NCBI GenBank assembly: GCA_027943335.1
Contig: BSBK01001155.1
Location: 2,652,501-2,716,500 of the forward strand
DNA from: Chamaecyparis obtusa
Lineage: Eukaryota > Streptophyta > Pinopsida > Cupressales > Cupressaceae
Length of the DNA: 64,000 nt
Direction of reading: 5' to 3'
In this document: positions 11,144 to 22,158 of the stretch, piece after piece
How positions within the stretch are numbered: position 1 is the first letter of the stretch
Layout of the letters: the number at the start of each line of letters is the position of its first letter
The notes under the pieces: generated by a model
Databases searched by the model: none
What the model was told of the DNA's origin: nothing
What the model saw: only the letters and a program-made list of their open reading frames with translations
Position numbers and translations under genes: made by a program

Positions 11144-13518
11144 TGTTGGTGCTCTCAAAAATTCAGATGGTTTTGAGCCCATATTCAGATTATTTTCCAA
11201 AGGCAAAGTTCAATGCTTCCAAAGAACAGTTTAAAATGACCTAGTTTCAAGTGCACATAAAGAAGGACCCATTGATTTTCATGGCATAGTGCTTGGGACA
11301 TGTGTTCCTCGCATTTCATTTGGCATATACAGTTGGTCACAACTTCTAGAATTCAGTTCAGACAAGTTTTGAAGATACCCATTTGAAGGGGATTCTATGA
11401 ATTTGCACTTTACATTCTGTCCGAGTTTTAACTAAATGACCTACTTCAGAGGTTTACATCTAACACCCGGTTGATATTCATGATATATGGGTTGTTACAT
11501 CATGTTTTAGGCATGAGAAAGAAGTACCATGCCAATTTTCAGCCCCCCATGTGTTTGTTTGACATGTTTACCAGAGTCATTTCATTTGAAGTTTTCTAAG
11601 TTTCTCTGGGATTGCACAGTTTAGTTTATTGAGTGGCCCACTTTGGGGTCTTTCCATTTACATCTGGTTCAAGGTAAAACATAATTGATGGTTGTTTCAT
11701 AATGTAGAGATGGAAATGTTTCCCCTTGATAAGTTTTAGATTATGACGAATCTGTTTGACCCATTTCCTCAGACAGTTCTGGATGCAACTTCTACTATTT
11801 TATTGCCTTTCAGTTTGAGATGTTCTAAGTGGCCAAATTTGGCAATTATTTCTAGATGATTGGTTTATCTTTATAGAATTCTGATTGTAGCCTTGTTTTC
11901 TATGCATAACAAAGATCATATATCCACGGTTTCAGACCATGAAATTTTCATTTGATCGGATTGTTAGATCGAGTAAAAGGGTGTTCAACAATGATAAAAC
12001 GTGTCGATAGCATAACTATGCAAAGTAGCCATTTTCATAAATTCATATATTTTTTCCAGTTTCTTGTCTCCAATTGAGGGTTATTTTGTTTCGATCCCTA
12101 CATATGAAATTTCTTCAAGATTCAGTGGCATGCCCTCAGATCATCATTTGATATTTTTAATCTATCTCCTTCTGAGGTAGTTTACAATGATTATTTGGTG
12201 TTTGCCAAACAAGCCAGAATAGGCCATTTTACAAAGGAAGTACTAAAATTTGGTGGGTTGCTTGGAATCTAGAGATGACCTAGTTGATTATTTAAATTAT
12301 CATAAACTTTTTAAAGTTTTCGAGGCTCCAGGCTTCCCGATTTTTGCGCAGTCGAATTACTCCATTTTCTTCCGAATTGAATTTAAGTTTATTTCAAATT
12401 TCTATAATCACATATATCTGGGAGTCAAATTTGAGAGTGTTGATAAACATAAAGTTTTTCCCTCTTAAGATTCATAGAATGTATTTATTCAAATGAAGTC
12501 AGATTCAATGGATACGAAAGAGGTTTTCAGAATCAGCATGCCCTGTGTGCATTTTATGGCTATGGTTATTTCCTAAGCTTACCATTGTTTATATGCACTA
12601 AGCATGCTATGTTCTTCAATGATCAAACATGCCATAAGAATCAGGCATGTTTTTTTATGTTGGCGGCACTTGTTTCCTCTGGTCCTGTCAAGGAGTAGGG
12701 TATATTTTGTCTAGTTTGTATCAAAATGGAGTAGAAAGTTGCAGATCTTTTGTATATTGTCTTAGTGGTTTTGACTCTTCAAGCAAGGTGTATGCATAGG
12801 CTTAGGTCCTCATTCTTAATTCAAGTTTTCAATTCTATTTCTCTCCATCTGTGTCAAGTTTTATGGGTTTTGAATGTTATGATTCTTTGTATGGAGTTTA
12901 TCTATGCATGTATTATTTGTCTTTAGTTCTAGTTGTAATCAGATTAAAATATGCTCTAGATGATACACAAGTTCATAGGGTTTGCACAGGGATTTCTATA
13001 AGCAGTATGGTTCTGGGTATTTGTATTTATGACTTGGGTCTGTGGTGAAGTAATAGTAATCAGTCTCTATATTTTGCAGTGCATTAGATGATTTGCCCAA
13101 TGGATAAGGCATTGATCTAAAACAAGTAAACTCTATGTTAATACATGTCTAGATGGGATGTGTTGTATTCTGCAAAAGTTAAATCAAATCCTTTCAATCC
13201 TTTTTAGTTTTATGTATTTAGGCCTCAGTTATTTCATAGCAATGGAGAGTCAATGAATGACTGGTTATTATTTAGTACTTTCTTGCTATTATCTTCTTTG
13301 TTCAATCCTATCTTGGTGTTGTAAGGAAGTGTTCTATTTTACTAGATTAGGTGCACCCACCTTAGTTCTATAGAGCCAAAAGTGAAGAGAGCAGTCTTGT
13401 CCCTATAGTCGGTCCAGTTACCTACAGATCTTTCGATATTTGGAACTAACCATTCCCATAATCAGTCTTAGGTATATTGGTGTCTCATGGAATGTAAAAT
13501 CCTATCCAGGAACCAATA
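11144..13518 (+). repeat. 5' LTR of element L (promoter segment missing)
   Basis: Matches 17696-21687 from TGTTGGTGCTCTC to CCAGGAACCAATA. Relative to the 3' copy it lacks about 1.67 kb (joined near 12686, where the 3' copy has 19189-20862). It retains about 45 bp lost from the 3' copy between two GCATG words. The missing segment contains the best TATA-like sites of the LTR. Confidence 0.85.
12851..13048 (+). other. 65-codon ORF present in both L LTRs
   Basis: An open frame in the 5' LTR recurs at 21020-21217 in the 3' LTR with about seven amino-acid changes and no stop. It has hydrophobic, Cys- and Tyr-rich content and no recognisable domain. Both copies descend from one LTR, so persistence may be chance; I do not call it a gene. 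Confidence 0.2.
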
Positions 13519-13521
13519 AAA

Positions 13522-13539
13522 TGGCAACTCTATTGGGGA
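13522..13539 (+). other. Primer-binding site of element L
   Basis: TGGCAACTCTATTGGGGA begins three bases after the LTR end, as expected for a tRNA primer site of gypsy type. I cannot name the tRNA with certainty. Confidence 0.7.
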
Positions 13540-14231
13540 TAGAGATGCAAGGTCATGCTAAATCTAGTTGAGATCTCTAGTATTATAAATTTGTGTGAAA
13601 TAATGCAGGTTCGAAGTTGAGCTAGACTCTTGACCTACTTATTTCAATCAATTGATATCTCTAATGTTATAAATCAATTATGAATAACGCGGGTATGAGT
13701 AGAGCTAGATTCCTGGCTAGTTTATTCATCTATTTAGTGGTTTCCATTGTATAAGAGTTAGTTTTAAAAAAATTTCAAATCATCTCACCAAGTTGTGAGT
13801 GGCGACTCTAAGATCCTTTGTTTGATCAATGCATAAAATGATCTATTTTCAATCCTGATAAACAGTGCATATACCCTATTGAAGTTTGTTGTGTTGATGA
13901 AGTTTTCAGCGGTTGAAGTGTTTGTCCTCTTCAAGGAGGTGGTGACTCTAAAAAGTTTTTAGTAAAGTAAGTTTTAGATTCAGAGGCTTTCCATTCAACA
14001 AAGTTGAGTTTCAACTACAACACTTCTAGGTATTTTTGATCTTCATGTGTTTCTCCATAAGATCAGTTGTAAGGTATTTTGTTCCATATAAAGTGTTTTA
14101 GCACAAGTAAGAAGGGAAGAGTAACATGAACAATTTAATGTTTCCATGTTGAAAATCTTGTCATGAAACTTTAAGTTTATTGTCATAAAGGTTTAAATTG
14201 TTTGGTATCCCTCTTGTAAAGAAAAAGTAAG
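13540..14231 (+). other. Leader of element L with an 83-bp duplication
   Basis: No ORF. Two diverged units (from 13570 and from 13653) each read GAKATCTCTARTRTTATAAAT, then about 40 bases, then GAGCTAGA. Two further TGGYGACTCT words, partial matches to the primer site, occur near 13800 and 13943. Confidence 0.55.
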
Positions 14232-14290
14232 ATGAATAGTTCTTATCTTGTTTCAAACCAAATGGGTAATCAACAAATAGGCCAGCCTAG
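14232..14290 (+). pseudogene. Element L Gag, first exon-like piece before the solo LTR
   Basis: ATG at 14232 opens MNSSYLVSNQMGNQQIGQP. The frame is broken by the solo LTR and resumes at 15330 when the LTR and one CCTAG copy are removed, the codon AGA being split across the junction. This fixes the start of the L protein. Confidence 0.7.
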
Positions 14291-15324
14291 TTTTGGAAAT
14301 TTGGCTAAAGTGAGTACATAGATGTTTTTATTATGGCAACATATGATCCTCATTAAGATCACATAAGTCAGAGAGAAAGTATGGAAGAGCGCATCACAAA
14401 TTTGTCTAAGTGTGAGACAATGTTTTCACAGTGTACCAGGACATAGTTTTTGTTTGCGATGTTCACTGGGGTAAGTTCAGTACTTGTGCACTTGAACATA
14501 GACTCTATGATGGCTAATTATGACCCATCTTAGAGTGCAAGTCAGTAGGGAATGTACGGAATTAGTTACGACAGTTTTACCGAAGACAGTGTGAAGTCGA
14601 TAGGAAAGAATATGAAGGCAGAATTGGTAAAGAGTTAAGGGATTATTTTGTTTATCAAAATAATGACTTAACAATATAAAGGGACAACATCCTAGATGTT
14701 AACTCTTATTTAAAGATATATGGAAGCCGACCATGTAAATTTATTAGCCTTAATAACTTGTATATATGCAATTGTAATTGAAAAGAAAGGAAGCAATGAA
14801 AAAGTGATGTAATGTATGTAATTGAAAAGTGAATGTAATAGTGACGATGCAAAGATAAGAGCAGAAAAGGAATATTGATACAAGTAGAATAAGGTTATGT
14901 ACCTTAACCTATTTTGTATACATTATATATTACTTGTTTGGGTAGTGGGCTCATCTGGTAATCAGATTTTGTATTGACAACTCCTAACAAGGTTGAGGCT
15001 TCTAACAAGGCCTATAGTCCCTTAATTAGGATTAATACACTATATGATTGTAATAGGCTCCTAACAGGGTCAATATCCTTAATAGGATACTTTTGATTAG
15101 TGGATCTTTGTGGGTGCCATCCCCACCGGGGTTTTCCCTTGGCCAGGGTTTCCTCGAGAACAAATAATGTGTTATGAGTTCTTTGATGTTATTGCTATGC
15201 ATGTTATTTAGTTTCTTATATTATGCATGTGTGAAGATAATCTGTTATATCCATAATTGGGCAAAAGATAAAGTTTGTAGAATACTGATTCACCCCCCTC
15301 TCTCAGTATTCCCTATTTCTAACA
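14291..15324 (+). mobile_element. Solo LTR of the A family inside element L
   Basis: About 1.03 kb, matching LTR-A end to end, starting TTTTGGAAATTTGG (TG to TT) and ending TTTCTAACA. It is flanked by a perfect duplication CCTAG (14286-14290 and 15325-15329) with no interior, so an A-family element inserted here and was then reduced to one LTR by recombination. Confidence 0.92.
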
Positions 15325-15329
15325 CCTAG

Positions 15330-17496
15330 AAGGCTATGTTTCAGTAGGCTGGATAGAGCTTTAAGTTGTGATCATGTTCATGGATCCCCTAATTCTTTTC
15401 CTAGTGAGCTCATTGATTTAATCCCAGTCTTTGATGATCAGTCAGATTTAGCATTAGAGCATATCCTAGCATTCTTTAGATTTATTGTAAAATATCAGAT
15501 TTATAATGAAGATGTTAGCATGATGTTTTTTGGGAGATCCCTTAAAGGGGTTGTAGCTAATTGGTATTTAAGTTTACCCCCAAAACATATATTTTCATTG
15601 ACTGACTTCAAGTGGTTGTTCTTATAAGAATTTGTTGATGATGATAAATGGGATAAGTTGCAAAGTGATCATTCGCAAAGAAATAATACAAATAGTATCG
15701 TAGAACATCTCATTTTTAAAGATGAAAAGGTTACTCAAAATGATGAAGTCATGTCAGAAGAACATTCAGATTATAATAGTGATAAAGAATCAGAATCATT
15801 GTATACAAGGTCTTCCACTTGTTCAGAGATGTCTGAATCTGAAAGTCAAAATTATTTGAGTCAAGATTTTGATAAAGATGTTGAGGATGAATTGCTTCTA
15901 GATCTGTGTGAACTAGTGGTGAAAAATCAGGACAACATTTCTCATGTTTCCAAAATTTACATCAATTGTGATTATTTACTAAGTAAGGAGATGTGTTCTT
16001 CTAATAATGAAAATGATGAGGACTATGGTATGAACGATGTGAGTAACTCAGCTCATAAAGAGGCAATGCGTAAAGATGAGTTAAGTTCTCCTTCCCTCAG
16101 TAGTAATGAGATCTCTGATTTGTTGACAGCCGAATATAATAAGTGTACACATCTATCTAGTCAACAAATGTTATACCCTGTTGATTTTTGTTTTGATATT
16201 GAAGATGTTGCAGAGGATTTGTGTAAATATGAATCTTTTGGTGAGAATTATCAAGTTGTGAGTTCTTGTGATGATCATGAGCTGGTTGCATATACAAAAT
16301 CAGATTGTGGGGATATGGCAGAGAGATTTTCTTGTGAGCAGCTCTATGCAAATAAAAATGATGATGTTGTTTCCTTTTGTGCTGATGATGTTGATTATGA
16401 TGCTGATAGAAAATTTAGTGGATGTCAAGATGTTGAAGAAGAGTCTATGGTTAATAGTGTTCCCATTAAGTTTGTAGACTTTTCTCTCTATTAGCATAAG
16501 GGAACAATCTTATTGTCTCAGTATAAGAAACATTTGTGCAAACATTAAAAAGATAAATATGATGCGGATGAAAGTTGTTGCAGTGATGGCTTTGCACAGG
16601 ATGATTTGAGCCAAGAATTTTCAGCCACTATTCCAAACAAGAAAGAAGTTTGCAGCATCAAGCAAGAAGCCAAGGGAAATGAACATGAAGTCTGGTATCC
16701 ACTAAGTAGTGAAGAATTTTTATCATTCTTGGTTGTTGATTTTTAGAGGTATGCCTCAAATGTGGATTTTACTTTGTGGTATCCAGATGATATAGGTTTT
16801 GACACTGATAATGAAGCATGTGTTCAAAATGATGAAAATAATGTTTCATGTTTACATGAAGTCTCTTCATATAGTAAGTTTGCGGAAGAAGATAAAGAAG
16901 ACCATGACAATGTTTTGTCTTGTCATTTAGATTCAAGTAATGAACAAGTTTCTTGTTCATTATTTCTTTCTTCTTTTTATGAATGTGATGATGATTGTGA
17001 CAATGATAAGGACAACAAATTTATTTACAAATATGATGATATGGATCAATTGTCCCTTTGTCACAATGTTTGTGAAAAAAATTTGCACTTGGTTCATGAT
17101 TTGATTCATGGAGACATTATTGAGGAGCCGAGTTGCTTGGTGGCTGAAGTATCCCATACAAATAAAGCTAAGGATCCATTTCAGTTTTAGCCTACTGAGT
17201 TTTTAGTAATGCATGATGGTCATTATAGCTTATATTTTGATGCATTACTAGATAGACCTTATATTTTCAGTCAACATCAAGAAGAGGTAATGGATCTTCC
17301 GTATTTTTTAGAATATCTACATGAGGTTGGTTGTGACCAGAACATTTTGGGTTATGGAAAGTACATGATTACCTTTCAGCTCAAATTTTTTCATATATGT
17401 TAGCAGCCTGTTTACTAGAAGTTTTTCAAGTGGCTTGTCTCATGTAAGGATGAGAATCATATTTATGACAGAGGTAAACAGTGGTTCCATTTTTGA
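15330..17496 (+). pseudogene. Element L Gag and acidic C-terminal extension
   Basis: One frame from the solo LTR to TGA 17494. The first 100 codons are a retrotransposon Gag capsid domain: FFRFIVKYQIYNEDVSMMFF, SLKGVVANWYLSLPP and FSLTDFKWLF carry the usual Gly, Trp and aromatic positions. A TAA follows at 15626. From 15658 to about 17190 the protein is strongly acidic and rich in Ser and Asp. The C-terminal 100 codons look more structured (HDGHYSLYFDALLDRPYIF; MITFQLKFFHIC). Stops at 16492, 16546, 16744, 17188, 17401 and 17416 break it. No protease or RT motif is present. The acidic region is not a family I recognise. Confidence 0.7.
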
Positions 17497-17695
17497 GGCT
17501 TCGAGCCTTTGTAAGTAATGTATATATTGTATAGTTGCTTTATTTTTAGTTATGTGTTGTGTTTCTTTCAGCAAGGTTTTTCATTTTTGAGAGAGAGCAA
17601 GAAATCGGTTTTCATTTTTTGAGTGGTCTGTTGTACGAAAGATTCATGAATTATTTGCATGCCCACAAGGGACATGCATCCCCAACTAGAGGCAC
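17497..17695 (+). other. Element L 3' internal end
   Basis: Short non-coding stretch before the 3' LTR. The last 19 bases CATCCCCAACTAGAGGCAC match, with three differences, the bases before the G1 3' LTR (22140-22158). There is no classic purine tract, so this shared block may be the plus-strand priming region of both families. Confidence 0.55.
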
Positions 17696-20600
17696 CATTG
17701 GTGCTCTCAAAAATTTAGATGGTTTTGAGCCCATATTTAGATTATTTTCCTAAGGCAAGGGTCAATGCTTCCAAAGAATAGTTTAAAATGACCTAATTTC
17801 AAGTGCACATAAAGGACCCATTGATTTTCATGGAATAGTACTTGGGACATGTGTTCCTTGCATTTCATTTGGCATATACAGTTGGTCACAACTTTCAGAA
17901 TTCAGTTCAGACAAGTTTTGAAGATACCCATTTGAAGGGGATTCTATGAATCTGCACTTTACATTATGTTTGGGTTTTAACTAAATGACCTACTTTGGAG
18001 GTTTACATCTAACACCCGGTTGATAGTCATGATATATGGGTTGTTGCATCATGTTTTAGGCATGAGAAAGAAGTACCACACCAATTTTTAGACCCCCATG
18101 TGTCTGTTTGACATGTTTACCAGAGTCATTCCGTTTGAAGTTTTCCAAGTTTCTCTGGGATTGCACAGTTTAGTTTTCTGAGTGGCCCACTCTGGGGTCT
18201 TGTTATTTTCACCCTGTTCAAGTTCAAACATAATTGATGGTTGTTTCATAATGTAAACATGGAAATGTTTCCCCTTGATAAGTTTTAGATTATGACGAAT
18301 CTATTTGACCCATTTCCTCAAATAGTTTCGAATGCAACTTCTACTGTTTTACTGCCTTTCAATTTGAGATGTTCTAAGTGGCTAACTTTGGCGTTTATTT
18401 CTGGATGATTGGTTTATCTTTATGGAATTCCAATTGTAGCCTTATTTTCTATGCATAACAAAGATCATATATCTAGGGTTTTAGACCATGAAAGTTTCAT
18501 TTGATCGGATTGTCAGATCGAGTAAAAGGGTGTTCAACAATGATAAAAAGTGCAGATAGCATAACTATGCAAAGTAACCATTTTCATAAATTCATAGCTT
18601 TTTGCTAGTTGCTTGTATCCAATTGAGGGTTATTTTGTTTCGATCCTTACATATGAAATTTCTTTGAGATTTAGTGGCGTGCCCTCAGCTCATTGTTTAA
18701 TATTTTTAATCTATCTCCTTTTGAGGCAGTTTACAACGATTATTTGGCATTTACCGAACAAGCCAGAATAGGCCATTTTACAAAGGAAGTACTAAAATTT
18801 GGTGGGTTACTTGGAATTTGGAGACAACCCAATTAATTATTCAAATTATCATAAACTTTTTAAGGTTTTCGTGGCTCTAGACTTCCCAGTTTTTGCGTAA
18901 TCAAATTACTACATTTTCTTCCGAATTGAATAAGTTTATTTCAAATTTTTGTATTCACATATATTTGGGAGTCAAATTTGAGTGTTGATAAACATAAAGT
19001 TTTTCCCTCTTAAGATTCACAAAGTGTATTTATTGAAATGAAGTTGGATTCAATGGATATGAAAGAGGTTTTCAGAATGAGCATTTCCTGTGTGCATTTT
19101 CTGGTTGTGGTTATTTCCTGAGCTTACCATTGTTTATATGCACTAAGCATGCTTTTTATGTTGGCGGCACTTGTTTCCTTTGGTCTTGTGCACCATTTGA
19201 GAGGTGATTGCTTGGTCTCCCCTTTCAGCACATGCACACTAAATGCGTACCAATGCCAAGGAGGATGAGTTGGTTACATACTAAATTAGATGGAAGGGTG
19301 CTTGTGCATACAAAACAGAGGGAGTGCACATCTTTTAAATGCCATACCTTTCTTGCTGCACTTTTCCTTCTTACATAATGTTGCACTCTGTCTTTTATAT
19401 GCTGTGTGGGCTTCCATAATGGCTGTGTGCACTCTCTGCATGATTTTTTGATGCACAAATGAAAAAAGAAGGATTTAAGTGGACTGGAGGGGAGCAAAAC
19501 CATCATCATAAGTGTTGGGCACACACTTGCTATGCCTCCTCACACACCAAATCAAAAGAGAGGCTGCATAAAAGAGAGGTTGCATTTTCTTTGGGGGATG
19601 CATGTGCCCTTTGGTGCACACAATGCCCAAACCAATAGAGAAATAAAATGTACAGGCCAGACATTACACACCAGATTTTGCAAAATGTGAGACAAATGGA
19701 GATGTTTGTTTGCAGACATGTTTGAAGAGTGGTCAGAACATGGGCTACTCTGTGGAAGTATTATCCCACATTTTCTAGATATCATGTAAAAGGAATGTTT
19801 AAAATAAAGAAAGCTCAAATATGATGTAAAGAAGGAAAGAGAAAGCAGAGTGGGCCAACCCGATTTGATGGGCCTAGCTGGGCATGAATGCCAAGGTAAT
19901 TTTGAAAGAAAATATCTTATATTTAAAGAGCGATTTATCCCACATTTTCTATGTAAGTGCCTCGAAAGCTATTCAAATACCAAAGCACACAATACATTAT
20001 TGTCTAATAATGGATGCCCAGTTGGAGGGCTACTCACAAATGCACGTGAATCGAGGAGATGAGGAGGATGGTGGGCCCACATGCAGGTAAGATAATTTTG
20101 ATGAAATGTGAAATTGCAGATCTGACGCCTCAGGATGTGTGACATGAGATCGGCGGTGGTCACTATAGCGCAAGGTGAAAGATGCCTGGAGTTAACATAT
20201 GTGAGATAACGACATGCTAACATGTGTCAAGGTGATGATGTGGTGAAATAATACAGTCAAATGCACAGGTGGATAACATAGTGAATGAAAATGTGACAAG
20301 TGGCACAAGGTGTGCAGACAGTCCAACAAAGTGATGTGGTGGATTGTTGGACCAATAGGATCATGCCATGTGTCATATGGGACCCACCTCAGAATTTCAA
20401 ATCTGCAACAAGTATTAAAATCCAAATTTATATAGTTCGTACTATATAAATAAATCAAAATTTTAAATGATGTTGTCTTCTCATGAAAAATGATGTCAAG
20501 GGCTTAATTTTTATCCAAATATACAAGTATTATATGTTTTTAGAAACGCTAGAAGACCAAGAATCCAATAGCGGTTCTAAAAATTAGATTTGATGAAGTT

Positions 20601-21687
20601 GGTGAGAGCAGTAATGGACTGTGTAATCCAAGGTCAAATTTGGGTAAGGATGCAGATATTTTGTAAAGATATGTTCTAGAATTGAAATTATATCATATTT
20701 GTTTGAGATATTTTGGATAGTCTTAGGGTTGACTGTGTTGCCCTAAAAGTTCCCTAAATGGTCCTAAGGTTGTTGCAATCCTATATATGGATTTCCAAGA
20801 CCATTTACAGAGGCTACTAGTTTTCTAGTTCACAAGGTTACATCCCGAACCTTCAATAATGGAGTAGGGTATATTTTGTCTAATTTGTATCAAAATAAAG
20901 TAGAAAATTGCAGATCTTTTGTATATTGTCTCAGTGGTTTTGAATCTTCAAGCAAGGGGTATGTAGAGGCTTAGGTCCTCATTCTTAATTCAATTTTTTA
21001 GTTCTATTTCTCTCCATCTATGTCAAGTTTTATGGGTTTTGAATGTTATGATTCTTTGTATGGAGTTTATCTATGCATGTGTTATTTGTCTTCAGTTATG
21101 GTTGTAATCAGATTAAAATATGCTCTAAATGATACACAAGTTCATAGGGTTTGCACAGGGATTTCTATAAGCAGTATGGTTTTGGGTATTTGTATTCATG
21201 ACTTGGGTCTATGGTGAAGTAATAGTAATCAGTCTCTGTATTCTATAGTGCATTAGATGATTTTACCAATGGATAAAGCACTGATCTGAAACAAGTAAAC
21301 TCTATGCTGATACATGTCTGGTTGGGATGTGTTGTATTCTACAAAAGTTAAATCAAATCATTTCAATCCTTTTCAATTTTATGTATTTAGGCCTCATTTA
21401 TTTCATAGCAATGGAGAGTCAATGAATGACTGGTTATTATTTAGTACTTTCTTGCTATTATCTGCTTTGTTCAATCCAGTCTTGGTGTTGTAAAGAAGTG
21501 TTCTATTTTACTAGATTAGGTGCACCCACCTTGGTTCTCTAGAGCAAGAATTGAAGAGGGCAGTCTTGTCCCTATAGTTGGTCCAGTTACCTACAGATCT
21601 TCCCATATTTGGAACTGACCATTCCCGAAAGAAGTCTTAGGTATATTGGTGTCTCATGGAGTGTAAAATCCTATCCAGGAACTAACG
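17696..21687 (+). repeat. 3' LTR of element L, 4 kb
   Basis: Full-length version of the LTR at 11144. It starts CATTGGTGC (ancestral TGTTGG) and ends AACTAACG (ancestral ACA) before the CATTG duplication. The segment 19189-20862 is absent from the 5' copy and shows no target duplication or inverted ends, so it is probably original LTR sequence deleted from the 5' copy. Confidence 0.85.
20443..20452 (+). promoter_or_regulatory. Candidate TATA box of the L LTR
   Basis: TATATAAATA within the 1.67-kb segment found only in the 3' LTR. A second candidate, CTATATATGG, lies near 20781. Which one is used cannot be decided from sequence. Confidence 0.4.
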
Positions 21688-21692
21688 CATTG

Positions 21693-22012
21693 TAGGATAG
21701 GATGATTCAACTAGTGGAGTTGGATGAGATCAGAAGATAGAGTCAAAAATAGAATGTAAAATTACAACAGAAAATGAAATATCTCTTTGACAAAAGAGCT
21801 ACTACTAGAAGTTCCAACCAAATGATATGGTTCTACAGTGGAATGCTAGGGCTGAGGACAAAGGCAAGCATAAAAAGTTTGAATCCTTGTAGTTAGGGCC
21901 TTTCATTTTTCATCAAATTCATGGAAAGGATTCATACTTCCTAAGAAATTTGGATGGTGAGGAATAGGAATTGCCAGTGCATGGACAATTCCTGAAATAT
22001 TTCTTCATTTGA
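21693..22012 (+). pseudogene. G1 integrase C-terminal domain, right of element L
   Basis: Resumes the integrase with a TAG (former Gln) and DRMIQLVELDEIR, then KMKYLFDKRATT. A one-base frameshift near 21810 leads into FQPNDMVLQWNARAEDKGKHKKF and, after a TAG, LGPFIFHQIHGKDSYFL, NLDGE and LPVHGQFLKYFF. This is the GPF/Y-type C-terminal domain of gypsy integrases, including the GPF triplet. It ends at TGA near 22010. Confidence 0.85.
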
Positions 22013-22158
22013 TTATATCTTTCCATGCACAGTAGTTTTGTATATATGTACAGGTGTGTTTGTTTTACTGTCTTAGGTTAGGGTTTTGTGGTCTGCCTCC
22101 TAGAGATTCATGGTTTCTTGCTATAAACTTGCATTCAAGCATCCTCAAATAGAGCCAC
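22013..22158 (+). other. G1 3' untranslated stretch before the 3' LTR
   Basis: No ORF. It ends CATCCTCAAATAGAGCCAC, the block shared with element L at 17677-17695, which is why I place the start of the G1 LTR at 22159. Confidence 0.5.

Larger units (their letters stand above)
11144..21687 (+). mobile_element. Element L: gag-only LTR retrotransposon with very long LTRs, 10.5 kb
   Basis: Inserted in the G1 integrase with a 5-bp duplication CATTG (11139-11143 and 21688-21692). LTRs are 2,375 bp (5') and 3,992 bp (3'). The interior is 4.2 kb, of which 1.03 kb is a later solo LTR. The interior holds a primer site, a leader, and one long ORF beginning with a Gag domain and continuing as an acidic protein; no pol is present. 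The 20 bases before its 3' LTR resemble those before the G1 3' LTR, suggesting a common family history. This layout is like the terminal-repeat-with-gag class of non-autonomous elements. Confidence 0.85.

Noticed and set aside
19225..20458. Several 65-99 codon ORFs on both strands in the L 3' LTR
   Set aside because: Mixed strands, no domains, and the region is absent from the other LTR copy so it cannot be checked; treated as chance.
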